Shown: positions 18,254 to 26,707 of the stretch, piece by piece
How the letters are laid out: every line of letters starts with the position of its first letter
Numbering within the stretch: the first letter of the stretch is position 1
NCBI RefSeq assembly: GCF_002966125.1
Contig: NZ_CP027062.1
Coordinates: 2,581,001-2,645,000, forward strand
DNA from: Pukyongia salina
Lineage (GTDB): Bacteria > Bacteroidota > Bacteroidia > Flavobacteriales > Flavobacteriaceae
DNA length: 64,000 nt
Reading direction: 5' to 3'
Made by a program: the position numbers and the translations under genes
The notes under the pieces: model-generated
Database searches by the model: none
What the model saw: the letters and a program-made list of their open reading frames with translations, nothing else
Told to the model about the DNA's origin: nothing

Positions 18254-19147
18254 TTAATCCAGTTCCAGTATGTATAGATTCCTACCACCGGATCCATTCT
18301 CTTCATCTGCTATATAAAGCGAATTTTCATCCCTGAAGGAGATGCTTTCTTTCTGCGAAGTATGATTGAGTTTTATTAGCCTCACTGAACCTTTAAAGAA
18401 ATTATCCGCTGGGTAGTTTGAAAACAACCACACCTTGTTATAACTAAGCATGACTAACCTGTTTTGCTTTCGGTCTATCGCCGCCGAGGTTACCTGGCAG
18501 TCGTCTTCGTCCTCACAAGTAACAAACGTGTCCATCAACATGGCTGTGTGATGTCCGGGCCGAGCAGGTAACTTATAAAGTTTTGTGGTCCCGTCGAACT
18601 TCGAGCTTCTGTTGCGTGTGAACAAGTAGAAATTTCCATCGAGGTAAACGAAGGACTCCACATCAAAATTTCGGTTCTTCTTCTTCGGGGGAAATTTATC
18701 CTGATCCTCAAACTGAAAGGAGATCTTGATAGCTTCCATCGCTACCTTAGGCAACTCATGCCTTGTGGTAAGTTGATAAATTACCTGATCCTCTCGTTTG
18801 TTACGATTATTTCCAAAATCGCCAATATAGATATTACCGTCATCATCGGAGGTTACATCTTCCCAATCTTCGTTCTCTCCATTCGTGATCTCGATCGTTC
18901 TTTCAATTTTGTTGGTAATGGGATTATATCCATATACAATAGCTTCGTTCCCAGAATCGTTCACAGACCATAAAAGGGGACTCCCTTCTACAGAGCTAAA
19001 ACCGCTTATTTCCTCGAGGGTATCCGGTAAGGAGTGTACAAGGGATAGTTTTCCGTGATTCTGACATGTTATGGTGGTAACAAATAAGAATAATAGAATG
19101 CTGAGTTTATATATATGTCTGTCTGGAGCTTCCTTTATCAAAACCAC
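18254..19147 (-). CDS. Propeller-like lipoprotein of unknown function
   Basis: The 297-residue product has a signal ending TTITC (Cys28), so it is a predicted lipoprotein. The mature part has repeated strand-like segments such as EISGFSSVEG, WSVNDSG, DWEDVTSDDDGNIYIGDFGNN and YLDGNFYLFTRN, consistent with a beta-propeller resembling SdiA-regulated or phytase-like folds. I cannot assign an activity. The GTG start overlaps the last base of the dps stop, so it is probably translated by coupling from the dps transcript. A TTG two codons later is an alternative start. Confidence 0.75.
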   Translation of the reverse strand: MVLIKEAPDRHIYKLSILLFLFVTTITCQNHGKLSLVHSLPDTLEEISGFSSVEGSPLLWSVNDSGNEAIVYGYNPITNKIERTIEITNGENEDWEDVTSDDDGNIYIGDFGNNRNKREDQVIYQLTTRHELPKVAMEAIKISFQFEDQDKFPPKKKNRNFDVESFVYLDGNFYLFTRNRSSKFDGTTKLYKLPARPGHHTAMLMDTFVTCEDEDDCQVTSAAIDRKQNRLVMLSYNKVWLFSNYPADNFFKGSVRLIKLNHTSQKESISFRDENSLYIADEENGSGGRNLYILELD

Positions 19148-19647
19148 TAGTTTGATAGTTTCGGGTGGTTATCGGAAGAACGCATTGTCCATGCATCCAG
19201 CATCCAGCTAGTCTTTTCCAGGTCTCCAATATATCCGCCAATAAGGTCTATAGTACCTTCATCATTAGCTTCACCTGCTTTATCGATCACTTTTCTCATT
19301 TGATCGATCATAGTACCATGGTCATCTAAAAGGGTCTTAACCATGGCGAGATCATCGAGGTCTGAAGAGGATTCGGAAAGATTAGAACTCTTTAGATAAT
19401 CTGAATAATTACTCAGAGGTTGAAATCGGAGGGTTAGGATACGTTCTGCGATCTCATCCACTTTTAATTTGGCGTCATCGTACATTTCTTCGAATTTAAC
19501 ATGCAGGTCGAAAAAATTACTGCCTACCACATTCCAGTGGAAATTACGAAGTTTCTGATAGTACAGATGAAAATCTGCCAGGAGGATATTAAGTTCTGTA
19601 GCTGTGGATTTTATTTTTTCTTTATCTAGGTTCAAGTATGCCATCAT
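19147..19647 (-). CDS. dps: Dps-family DNA-binding ferritin-like protein
   Basis: Dps forms dodecamers that oxidise and store iron and can shield DNA during stress. The 166-residue sequence has the ferroxidase pattern NFHWNV (His37), DLHVKFEEMY (His49, Glu53) and DEIAERI (residues 64-70). There are two adjacent ATG codons (19647 and 19644). The start is unusual: 14 A residues stand immediately before the first ATG and run into its A, making an A15 tract. A good promoter lies just beyond, so the whole leader is about 17-20 nt and nearly all A. The lipoprotein gene downstream overlaps its stop by one base. Confidence 0.93.
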   Translation of the reverse strand: MMAYLNLDKEKIKSTATELNILLADFHLYYQKLRNFHWNVVGSNFFDLHVKFEEMYDDAKLKVDEIAERILTLRFQPLSNYSDYLKSSNLSESSSDLDDLAMVKTLLDDHGTMIDQMRKVIDKAGEANDEGTIDLIGGYIGDLEKTSWMLDAWTMRSSDNHPKLSN

Positions 19648-19661
19648 TTTTTTTTTTTTTT
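19647..19661 (-). repeat. A15 homopolymer leader of dps
   Basis: The plus strand has 15 consecutive T, read as A15 on the coding strand and including the A of the dps ATG. It occupies almost the entire predicted 5' untranslated region. Such tracts vary in length by slippage and can affect translation initiation in a phylum that rarely uses Shine-Dalgarno pairing. Confidence 0.9.
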
Positions 19662-19669
19662 GGTTTACA

Positions 19670-19700
19670 CAAATTTAAGGACAGTGTGGGGCGAACACAA
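19670..19700 (-). promoter_or_regulatory. Promoter of dps
   Basis: On the minus strand TTG (19700-19698), a 20-nt spacer and TAAATTTG (19677-19670) match the Bacteroidota promoter form. The expected start of transcription is about 17-20 nt before the ATG, just ahead of the A15 tract. Confidence 0.65.
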
Positions 19701-19820
19701 GTTTTACGGGAGGTTTACCATTTATTTAACGGCTTTTAAACGATATTAACGAAGCTTTATAATTTAGGTTCTCAATTTTTTATAAGTACTGAATATTAGT
19801 CGTTTTTCCCCTATTTGTTG

Positions 19821-19828
19821 TAGCTTTG
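19821..19828 (+). promoter_or_regulatory. -7 promoter box for the cysQ-cysN operon
   Basis: TAGCTTTG matches TAnnTTTG, 23 nt before the cysQ ATG at 19852. The open frame could begin at 19828, within the box, which supports the downstream start. The -33 element is not clear. Confidence 0.5.
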
Positions 19829-19851
19829 TGCGCTTAAAAACAGCCCTGATC

Positions 19852-20643
19852 ATGAAGAACAATCTCCATATTGCCATTCGAGCAGCTATAGAAGGTGGCT
19901 TGGAAATAATGAAGGTGTATGGTACCAATTTCAGCGTGGAATTTAAAGGAGATGACTCTCCCTTAACCATTGCCGATGAAAAGGCAAATGAAGTCATTAA
20001 TAGGTATCTGCTAAAAACCGGAATTCCTATTATCAGTGAGGAAAACCGGCAAACCGATTATGAAGCCAGGCGAGATTGGACCCAGTGCTGGATAGTTGAT
20101 CCACTCGATGGAACCAAAGAATTTGTAAAACGAAATGGTGAATTTACGGTAAACATTGCGTTGGTTATTAATGGCAGCCCACATTTAGGAGTGATCTATG
20201 TTCCTGTAGAAAAAACACTCTACTTTACTTCTGAAGACGCCACATCCTCGTATAAATGCGTTATCCAGGATCCTGAAGCATCTATAGATGAAATAATTGA
20301 ACAAGCTGAAATGATCAGGCCCTTAACCGATGTTGTTCCCCCTGTGAAGGTGGTGGGTAGTCGCTCTCATCTCAATGATGACACCCGGGCGTTTATTGCC
20401 GAGATCGAAAAGAAGAATGAAGTGGAGATCGTGTCCAGAGGAAGTTCTTTGAAATTCTGTCTTGTAGCAGAAGGAAAGGCTCATGTGTACCCCAGATATG
20501 CTCCTACAATGGAGTGGGATACTGCTGCAGGCCAGGCTATTTGTGAAGCTGTAGGAGTAAAAGTAATTGAAGAATCGACAAAGACACCGCTTAAGTACAA
20601 TAAGAAGAACTTATTGAATCCGTATTTTCTGGTAACTCGCTAA
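19852..20643 (+). CDS. cysQ: 3'(2'),5'-bisphosphate nucleotidase
   Basis: CysQ hydrolyses 3'-phosphoadenosine-5'-phosphate (PAP), the by-product of PAPS-dependent sulfate transfer or reduction. The inositol-monophosphatase-type metal motifs are present: ISEEN, DPLDGTKEF and EWDTAAGQAI near the C-terminus. It is the first of five tightly packed genes that make and recycle PAPS; DUF2061 starts 1 nt after its stop. The ATG at 19852 gives 263 residues and follows the promoter box. Placement of CysQ with CysC/D/N fits removal of PAP produced by PAPS-using enzymes. Confidence 0.93.
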   Translation: MKNNLHIAIRAAIEGGLEIMKVYGTNFSVEFKGDDSPLTIADEKANEVINRYLLKTGIPIISEENRQTDYEARRDWTQCWIVDPLDGTKEFVKRNGEFTVNIALVINGSPHLGVIYVPVEKTLYFTSEDATSSYKCVIQDPEASIDEIIEQAEMIRPLTDVVPPVKVVGSRSHLNDDTRAFIAEIEKKNEVEIVSRGSSLKFCLVAEGKAHVYPRYAPTMEWDTAAGQAICEAVGVKVIEESTKTPLKYNKKNLLNPYFLVTR

Positions 20644-20644
20644 C

Positions 20645-21103
20645 ATGGCAAAGTACAAACACGAATCACATATTAGAAGTTTGCTGAAAGGTATTTCCTG
20701 GCGAGTTATTGCCACTACCGATACCGTATTGGTAGCTTTGCTGATCACTTGTTTGTTTGGGCAGTGTAGTTTAGAAAATGCATTGAAGATAGGGGCTGCA
20801 GAATTTTTACTGAAGCTTATTGTCTACTATGTTCACGAACGTATCTGGCAACGATTCCAGAATGGTGTGGACGTTAGCAAGCTCCAAACCATATATAAAT
20901 CTATTTCCTGGCGGGTAGTGGCAACCTCCATGACCTTTGTAATTTCAGGTGCTGTTCTAGACAGTTTTAATGAAGTTGCACTTTTCATAGCCCTAACCGA
21001 GCTATTTACTAAATTTGTACTTTATTATTTTCACGAGCGTCTTTGGTTGCGAATACCTTTGGGGCGAATTAGGAATTATTTCTTAAAACGATTTAAAAAG
21101 TAA
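20645..21103 (+). CDS. DUF2061 small membrane protein, tandem repeat
   Basis: The 152-residue protein consists of two copies of a module of about 70 residues. Each begins with ISWRVIAT or ISWRVVAT and ends with a YYVHERIW or YYFHERLW segment, with two hydrophobic helices per module. This is the DUF2061 architecture. Such proteins are often found beside sulfate-activation genes, but no function has been established to my knowledge. Gene overlap on both sides (1-nt gap from cysQ, TAATG overlap with cysC) places it firmly in the operon. A role in membrane association of PAPS synthesis or in sulfate or PAPS movement is speculation. Confidence 0.9.
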   Translation: MAKYKHESHIRSLLKGISWRVIATTDTVLVALLITCLFGQCSLENALKIGAAEFLLKLIVYYVHERIWQRFQNGVDVSKLQTIYKSISWRVVATSMTFVISGAVLDSFNEVALFIALTELFTKFVLYYFHERLWLRIPLGRIRNYFLKRFKK

Positions 21104-21705
21104 TGCAGGAAAATATCATTCCACATCAATTCAGTATTTCGAAAGAAGACAGGATGTCTCTTAAAGGGCACAATGCATTACTGCTCTGGTTTACCGGATT
21201 GTCCGGTTCTGGGAAATCTACGATCGCGAATGCCGTGGAAAAGGCCCTGGTGACAAATAAGATACATACATACACCCTGGACGGTGATAATGTAAGAAAG
21301 GGCCTGAATAATAACCTTGGTTTCTCTCCCGAAGACCGAAAAGAGAACATTCGCCGAATTGCCGAAGTAGCCAATTTGATGATAGACGCAGGCTTAGTAG
21401 TACTGGCTGCTTTTGTGTCTCCTTACCAAAAAGACCGTGAGCGTATACGTAGTATAGTAGGAGAAAAACAGTATTTAGAGATCTTTGTAAACACGCCTCT
21501 GGAAGAGTGTGAACGTAGAGATGTAAAAGGTTTATATGCCAAAGCTAGAGCAGGAGAGATAAAGAATTTTACCGGGATCAACGCACCCTATGAGGCACCT
21601 GTGAATCCGGACCTGGAAATTGATACTACTAAAATGACGGTGGATGAAGCCGTTTCGGAAATATTAAAACACTTAAAAACTAAACTCGCTAAAAAGCATG
21701 AGTAA
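21103..21705 (+). CDS. cysC: Adenylylsulfate kinase
   Basis: CysC phosphorylates APS to PAPS in the cytoplasm. The P-loop GLSGSGKST is at residues 31-39, followed by LDGDNVR, NIRRIAEV, FVSPYQKDR and GINAPYE, all family hallmarks. The length of 200 residues is standard for a stand-alone kinase. It overlaps DUF2061 by one base and cysD by eight, so the three are translationally linked. A PAPS-making kinase is needed for sulfotransfer and for PAPS-type reduction; no reductase gene is seen in the window. Confidence 0.96.
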   Translation: MQENIIPHQFSISKEDRMSLKGHNALLLWFTGLSGSGKSTIANAVEKALVTNKIHTYTLDGDNVRKGLNNNLGFSPEDRKENIRRIAEVANLMIDAGLVVLAAFVSPYQKDRERIRSIVGEKQYLEIFVNTPLEECERRDVKGLYAKARAGEIKNFTGINAPYEAPVNPDLEIDTTKMTVDEAVSEILKHLKTKLAKKHE

Positions 21706-22603
21706 GTATTATTTAAATTATCTGGATGAATTAGAATCGGAGGCTATTTATATCCTGCGCGAGGTATGGGCACAGTTCCAGAATCCTGTGATTCTCTTTT
21801 CCGGTGGAAAGGATTCTATTGTGGTGACACATTTAGCCAAGAAAGCGTTTTATCCATCCAGAATTCCTTTTCCACTGATGCATGTGGATACAGGGCATAA
21901 CTTCCCGGAAACCATAAAATTTAGAGACGACCTAATAAAAGACCTGGGAGTGCAGCTTATTGTTGGATCTGTTCAGGAATCTATCGATACGGGGCGAGTA
22001 GCCGAAGAAAAAGGAAAGAACGCTACCCGTAATGCACTACAGATCACCACCTTGCTCGATGCCATAGAAACAAATAAGGTGGACTGTGCTATTGGAGGTG
22101 GTAGAAGAGATGAGGAAAAGGCCAGGGCTAAAGAGCGGTTCTTTTCGCATCGGGATGATTTCGGACAATGGGATCCTAAAAACCAACGTCCCGAATTGTG
22201 GAACATTTTAAATGGAAAACATTTCGAGGGCGAACATTTTAGGGCATTTCCTATTAGTAACTGGACAGAAATGGATGTATGGAACTATATCCTTCGTGAG
22301 AATATTAGCATTCCTTCGCTCTATTTCGCGCATGAGAGAGAGGTGGTGTGGCGCCAGGATTCATGGATCCCGGTTTCGGAGCATCTAAAACTGGACGATG
22401 GAGAGGAAATTCAGAAGAAAAAAATAAGATTCAGAACCCTCGGTGATATTACGATCACGGGAGGAATAGAAAGTGATGCGGATACCCTGGAGAAGATCGT
22501 TTCCGAAGTTGCTGCGATGAAACAAACAGAGCGTGGTAATCGTAGTGATGATAAAAGAAGTGAAACTGCCATGGAAGACCGTAAGCGACAAGGTTATTTT
22601 TAA
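21698..22603 (+). CDS. cysD: Sulfate adenylyltransferase subunit 2
   Basis: CysD is the catalytic subunit of ATP sulfurylase, making APS from ATP and sulfate together with CysN. The PP-loop is seen in LFSGGKDSIVV, followed by PLMHVDTGHNFPE, GGGRRDEEKAR and the C-terminal MEDRKRQGYF ending typical of CysD. The 301 residues match the family length. It overlaps cysC by 8 nt. The gap to cysN is 72 nt and holds no obvious hairpin or promoter, so the operon probably continues. Confidence 0.97.
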   Translation: MSKYYLNYLDELESEAIYILREVWAQFQNPVILFSGGKDSIVVTHLAKKAFYPSRIPFPLMHVDTGHNFPETIKFRDDLIKDLGVQLIVGSVQESIDTGRVAEEKGKNATRNALQITTLLDAIETNKVDCAIGGGRRDEEKARAKERFFSHRDDFGQWDPKNQRPELWNILNGKHFEGEHFRAFPISNWTEMDVWNYILRENISIPSLYFAHEREVVWRQDSWIPVSEHLKLDDGEEIQKKKIRFRTLGDITITGGIESDADTLEKIVSEVAAMKQTERGNRSDDKRSETAMEDRKRQGYF

Positions 22604-22675
22604 GATAATCCGGTAGAAGCTCCACAGGCGAGTAATTTATACTATTTCAAACAAGATAATAAGCATATAGAACGA

Positions 22676-23944
22676 ATGAGCAATTCAACCCAGATCGATA
22701 ACAATCAATTATTACGATTTACCACCGCCGGAAGTGTTGATGATGGAAAGAGTACCCTTATTGGCCGACTCCTATACGATAGCAAGGCCATTTTTGAAGA
22801 TCAGCTTCAGGCAGTTGAAAATACAAGTAAGCGCAAAGGGCATGATGGAGTTGACCTGGCTTTATTTACAGATGGCTTGAGAGATGAGCGGGAACAGGGG
22901 ATCACTATAGATGTTGCCTATCGCTATTTTACAACACCACGGAGAAAATTTATTATTGCAGATACGCCGGGACATATTCAATATACCCGTAACATGGTAA
23001 CCGGGGCATCAACTGCTAATGCAGCGTTGATCCTAATCGACGCAAGGCATGGAGTGATCGAACAGACGAAAAGACATGCATTTATTGCTTCATTGCTCCA
23101 GATCCCACATATCATAGTTTGTATCAATAAAATGGATCTGGTGGATTACAAAGAAGAAGTGTATGAGGGGATCATAGAACAATTTGAAGAATTCTCCTCT
23201 AAGCTTTATGTAAAGGATATTCGCTTTTTGCCTATTAGTGCATTAAACGGCGACAATGTTGTAAATCGATCGGAGAACATGGAATGGTATCAGGGTGCAC
23301 CGCTTTTACACACTCTGGAACACATGCATATAAGTAGTGATATCAATAAGATCGATGCAAGGTTTCCGGTTCAGACGGTCCTTCGCCCGCAACGAGAAGG
23401 CTTTATCGACTACAGAGGATATGCAGGCAGGGTGGCCAGTGGTATTTTTCGCCCTGGAGATGAAGTAACAGTGATGCCTTCGGGATTCACTTCAGTAATA
23501 AAATCCATAGACACCATAGATGGGCCATTGAAGGAAGCGTATGCCCCTATGTCGGTTTCCATTACCCTGGAGGATGATATAGACATAAGCAGGGGTGATA
23601 TGATAGTTCGTACCAATAACAAACCCGAACCTCTGCAGGAGTTTGACGCCATGTTATGCTGGTTGCACAATGATCCAGCCAGGCCGAGAGCAAAATATAC
23701 GATCATGCATACCTCAAATGAGCAAAAAGCCATGATCAAAGATGTACTCTACAAGATCGATATTAATACCTATAACCGTGAGGAAGAGGATAAGCAACTC
23801 AACATGAATGATATTTCAAGGGTAAAGGTGAGAACTACCAGACCTTTGATGATAGACGAATATCGTGATAATCGTGTTACCGGAAGTTTTATCCTTATCG
23901 ATGATGCTACCCATGAGACGGTGGCGGCGGGAATGATATTGTAG
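22676..23944 (+). CDS. cysN: Sulfate adenylyltransferase subunit 1 (GTPase)
   Basis: CysN is the GTPase partner that drives APS synthesis by CysD. The nucleotide-binding motifs are GSVDDGKST (G1), DTPGH (G3) and NKMD (G4), followed by EF-Tu-like beta-barrel domains. At 422 residues it is shorter than the E. coli protein of about 475 but has all motifs. It carries no CysC domain, in line with the separate cysC upstream. It closes the PAPS operon. An imperfect inverted repeat (TCGAAG/CTTCGA, 23967-23996) lies between it and the capsule locus. Confidence 0.96.
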   Translation: MSNSTQIDNNQLLRFTTAGSVDDGKSTLIGRLLYDSKAIFEDQLQAVENTSKRKGHDGVDLALFTDGLRDEREQGITIDVAYRYFTTPRRKFIIADTPGHIQYTRNMVTGASTANAALILIDARHGVIEQTKRHAFIASLLQIPHIIVCINKMDLVDYKEEVYEGIIEQFEEFSSKLYVKDIRFLPISALNGDNVVNRSENMEWYQGAPLLHTLEHMHISSDINKIDARFPVQTVLRPQREGFIDYRGYAGRVASGIFRPGDEVTVMPSGFTSVIKSIDTIDGPLKEAYAPMSVSITLEDDIDISRGDMIVRTNNKPEPLQEFDAMLCWLHNDPARPRAKYTIMHTSNEQKAMIKDVLYKIDINTYNREEEDKQLNMNDISRVKVRTTRPLMIDEYRDNRVTGSFILIDDATHETVAAGMIL

Positions 23945-24075
23945 TAATTTGTTTAAAAAGTTAAACTCGAAGAACTAGCCGCTATAGCAGCTTCGAAATT
24001 TCTATCTTGGATAACTTAAACACTCCCCAAAGTTAAAAGCCGGAACAGGATTTTTAATAACAGCAAGGTGAATAC

Positions 24076-25350
24076 ATGATACAACGATTACTTCAATTGC
24101 TGAAGAATAAGGAAAATGTACAGTTAATTGCAAATTTCTTTTCTTTAGTTTCTATAAAGGGATTCGATATGCTTATTCCCCTTTTTATTCTACCTTATCT
24201 TGTTCGGACCCTGGGTATAGATGTGTTTGGTTTAACAGCATTCTCCCTGGCATTTTGCATGTATTTTGGAGCTTTTATCCATTACGGCTATTCTATTACG
24301 GCCGTCCGAGAAATTGCCAGAGCAAGAAAAGATAAAGAGCTTCTATCAAAACAGTACAGTACTTATATATCATTGTCGGTTGTATTACTATTTATTAGTT
24401 TAATACTGTTCACCGTTGCGGTTGCCGTAATTCCAACTTTGAGAGAATATTGGATTCTACATCTTTATACTTTTTATTTTGTGGCTATGCAATCCCTTTT
24501 TCCCGCCTGGCTCTTCCAGGGAATGGAGCGTATGAAATACATAGCTTTTATCAACCTTTCTACAAAGGTGCTTTATCTTGTAGCCCTTTTGTTCATGGTA
24601 ACGGGGCCCGGTGATTATCTGCTAGTTCCATTGCTTAATGCATTTGCGATGACGGTTAGCACAATAGTATCCTTTTGGATAATTCATAAACAATTAAAGA
24701 TACGTTACAGGAAAACAGAATTGGGAGAGATCATCATAGCTATGAAAGAAGGTAAACATGCATTTATATCATTATTTGCTCCCACTTTATACAATAGTAC
24801 TACCACTTTTATTCTGGGGTATACATCGTCAAACTATATAATAGGGATCTACGCCTCAGCTACAAAATTGATCGATGCCTTAAATTCGATCGCCCTCTTA
24901 TTATCAAATACATTTCTTCCATATCTGTCGAGAAATATTAAAAAACATTTTGTTTTCAGTAGGATGATGATCGTTATAGGGCTGCTGCTTACCGCCGGTT
25001 CTTTATTGTTTTCGGAATATATAATTTCGTTTCTGTACGGTGCGGATAAGTTGGAAATTGCATATTATTTCAAGTTATTAACTCCTATGGTATTTTTCAT
25101 TTTTGTTCGATTTACCTTTGGACCAAATTATCTAATGCTTATTGGGAAGGATTCCCTCTACAAGAATATTGTCTTATACAGCTGTCTATTCTTCTTTTTT
25201 ATGGCATTGATCCTGGTTCCGATATATGAGTTATACGGCGCCATCGCGATCATGTTGGGCACAACCCTCCTAATGGCGATATTAACGTATTGGTTCTATT
25301 GGAAATTCAGACTTGGGAATAAAAAAGCGCAACATTTGGGTGATGAATAA
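24076..25350 (+). CDS. wzx: Oligosaccharide flippase (Wzx-like, MOP superfamily)
   Basis: The 424-residue protein is almost entirely hydrophobic, with about 12 predicted transmembrane helices, the layout of Wzx/RfbX flippases. The N-terminal KGFDMLIPLFILPYLVRTLG is the typical first-helix segment of the family. It should move undecaprenyl-linked repeat units across the inner membrane for Wzy-dependent assembly. It is the first gene of the polysaccharide locus, 131 nt after cysN. A promoter is likely in that gap but only a one-mismatch box (TATCTTGG) is seen. The next gene overlaps its stop by 8 nt. Confidence 0.92.
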   Translation: MIQRLLQLLKNKENVQLIANFFSLVSIKGFDMLIPLFILPYLVRTLGIDVFGLTAFSLAFCMYFGAFIHYGYSITAVREIARARKDKELLSKQYSTYISLSVVLLFISLILFTVAVAVIPTLREYWILHLYTFYFVAMQSLFPAWLFQGMERMKYIAFINLSTKVLYLVALLFMVTGPGDYLLVPLLNAFAMTVSTIVSFWIIHKQLKIRYRKTELGEIIIAMKEGKHAFISLFAPTLYNSTTTFILGYTSSNYIIGIYASATKLIDALNSIALLLSNTFLPYLSRNIKKHFVFSRMMIVIGLLLTAGSLLFSEYIISFLYGADKLEIAYYFKLLTPMVFFIFVRFTFGPNYLMLIGKDSLYKNIVLYSCLFFFFMALILVPIYELYGAIAIMLGTTLLMAILTYWFYWKFRLGNKKAQHLGDE

Positions 25351-26701
25351 ACTTATAACAACAGTATATAAGAATTCTCCGGTATGGTTCCAGAACCTTA
25401 TTATATCTGGCTATGGATATCTTATCTATAAAAAGCGATACGGCAGGCTTTATCGCGAGAAACTTACAGAATTCCTCTCCAGAGATTACACCTCATTAGA
25501 GTTTGAAAAACAAAGGCAGTTCAGCGAATTCGTTCGGTTTTTAGATTTTACTGTTCAGAACAGCAAATTTTATAAAAAGCTATACAGCGATATCGATTTA
25601 AGCAAAATAAGTTCTGTGGATGACATTTCGATACTGCCGGTTGTAACCAAGGAATTACTTCGAGCAAATATAGATGAAGTATATACCATTAGTGAAAAGG
25701 AAGGAATCGCCTCATATACCGGAGGTACTACCGGTAAGGCTCTTAAAGTGTTGTTTACCAAAGAGGATTACCAAATACGGATGGCCTATCTGGATGCCTT
25801 TAAAAAAAGGCTGGGCATAGATCCCTTTAAAGTTAAGAAAGCTACATTTAGCGGGCGATCCCTTATTTACAAGAAAAACACCAAGATCTTTTGGAGATAT
25901 AATTTTATATATAAGCAAAGACTGTATTCTACTTTTCATATTTCTGAAACTAATATGCCATATTACCTGGAAGATCTTAACGTGTTCAAGCCGGAAGTAC
26001 TTAATGGTTTCGTTTCTGCGATCTTCGAACTGGCAGGTTATATCAAACGACACAATATCACTCTGAAATTTCAGCCTCAGGCCATATTTACAACATCCGA
26101 GACTTTGTTACCCATGCACCGGGAACTTATTGAAGAAGTTTTTGGATGTAAGGTTTACGATCAATATGCTTCTGCCGAAGGAGCCCCCTTTATAACCGAA
26201 TGTGCTTCAGGAAACCTGCATTATAACCTGGATACTGGAATTATAGAAACCGATGAAAACGATAATATGATCGTTACTTCTTTTACCACCAAAGGAACAC
26301 CTCTCATTCGATATAATATCGGTGACCAGATAATATTCAAAGAAGGGGTTTGTCCCTGTGGATCTTCTCACCCCTTGGTAGCCTCTATAAAGGGAAGAAA
26401 AGTAGATTATCTTCTGTCTTCAAATAAATTGAAAATTAGTTTGAGCCACCTGGCCGATGTAATAAAAGGAAATCCAAACAGCGTAATAAAAATGCAGTTT
26501 ATCCAGGATGAAGTTGAATCCCTGAAAGTGTTATTGGTTGTAGATAGAAATTCCTATTGTAAGGATCATGAGGAAAAGATCATGACCGAGTTGCGATATA
26601 GATTTGGAGCTAACATGCAAATAGAACTCCAACTGGTAGAGGATATACCAAAAGAGTCGAGTGGTAAATATTCGTTGATAAAGAATAATTTAAAGAACTA
26701 A
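25343..26701 (+). CDS. CapK/phenylacetate-CoA ligase-like adenylate-forming enzyme
   Basis: This 452-residue protein has the ATP-loop SYTGGTTGKALKV of the PaaK/CapK family, later the adenylate-binding ASAEGAPFITEC, then RYNIGDQI and CPCGSSHP, which are usual near the end of the large domain. CapK-like proteins are found in capsule and O-antigen loci, where they are thought to activate a carboxylic acid for attachment to a sugar. The ATG at 25343 is used because it overlaps the wzx stop and begins MNKLITTVYKN; an earlier ATG (25313) would overlap more. With the CapA-like gene that follows, it suggests amide or acyl decoration of the polymer. The substrate is unknown. Confidence 0.85.
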   Translation: MNKLITTVYKNSPVWFQNLIISGYGYLIYKKRYGRLYREKLTEFLSRDYTSLEFEKQRQFSEFVRFLDFTVQNSKFYKKLYSDIDLSKISSVDDISILPVVTKELLRANIDEVYTISEKEGIASYTGGTTGKALKVLFTKEDYQIRMAYLDAFKKRLGIDPFKVKKATFSGRSLIYKKNTKIFWRYNFIYKQRLYSTFHISETNMPYYLEDLNVFKPEVLNGFVSAIFELAGYIKRHNITLKFQPQAIFTTSETLLPMHRELIEEVFGCKVYDQYASAEGAPFITECASGNLHYNLDTGIIETDENDNMIVTSFTTKGTPLIRYNIGDQIIFKEGVCPCGSSHPLVASIKGRKVDYLLSSNKLKISLSHLADVIKGNPNSVIKMQFIQDEVESLKVLLVVDRNSYCKDHEEKIMTELRYRFGANMQIELQLVEDIPKESSGKYSLIKNNLKN

Positions 26702-26707
26702 TAGAAG

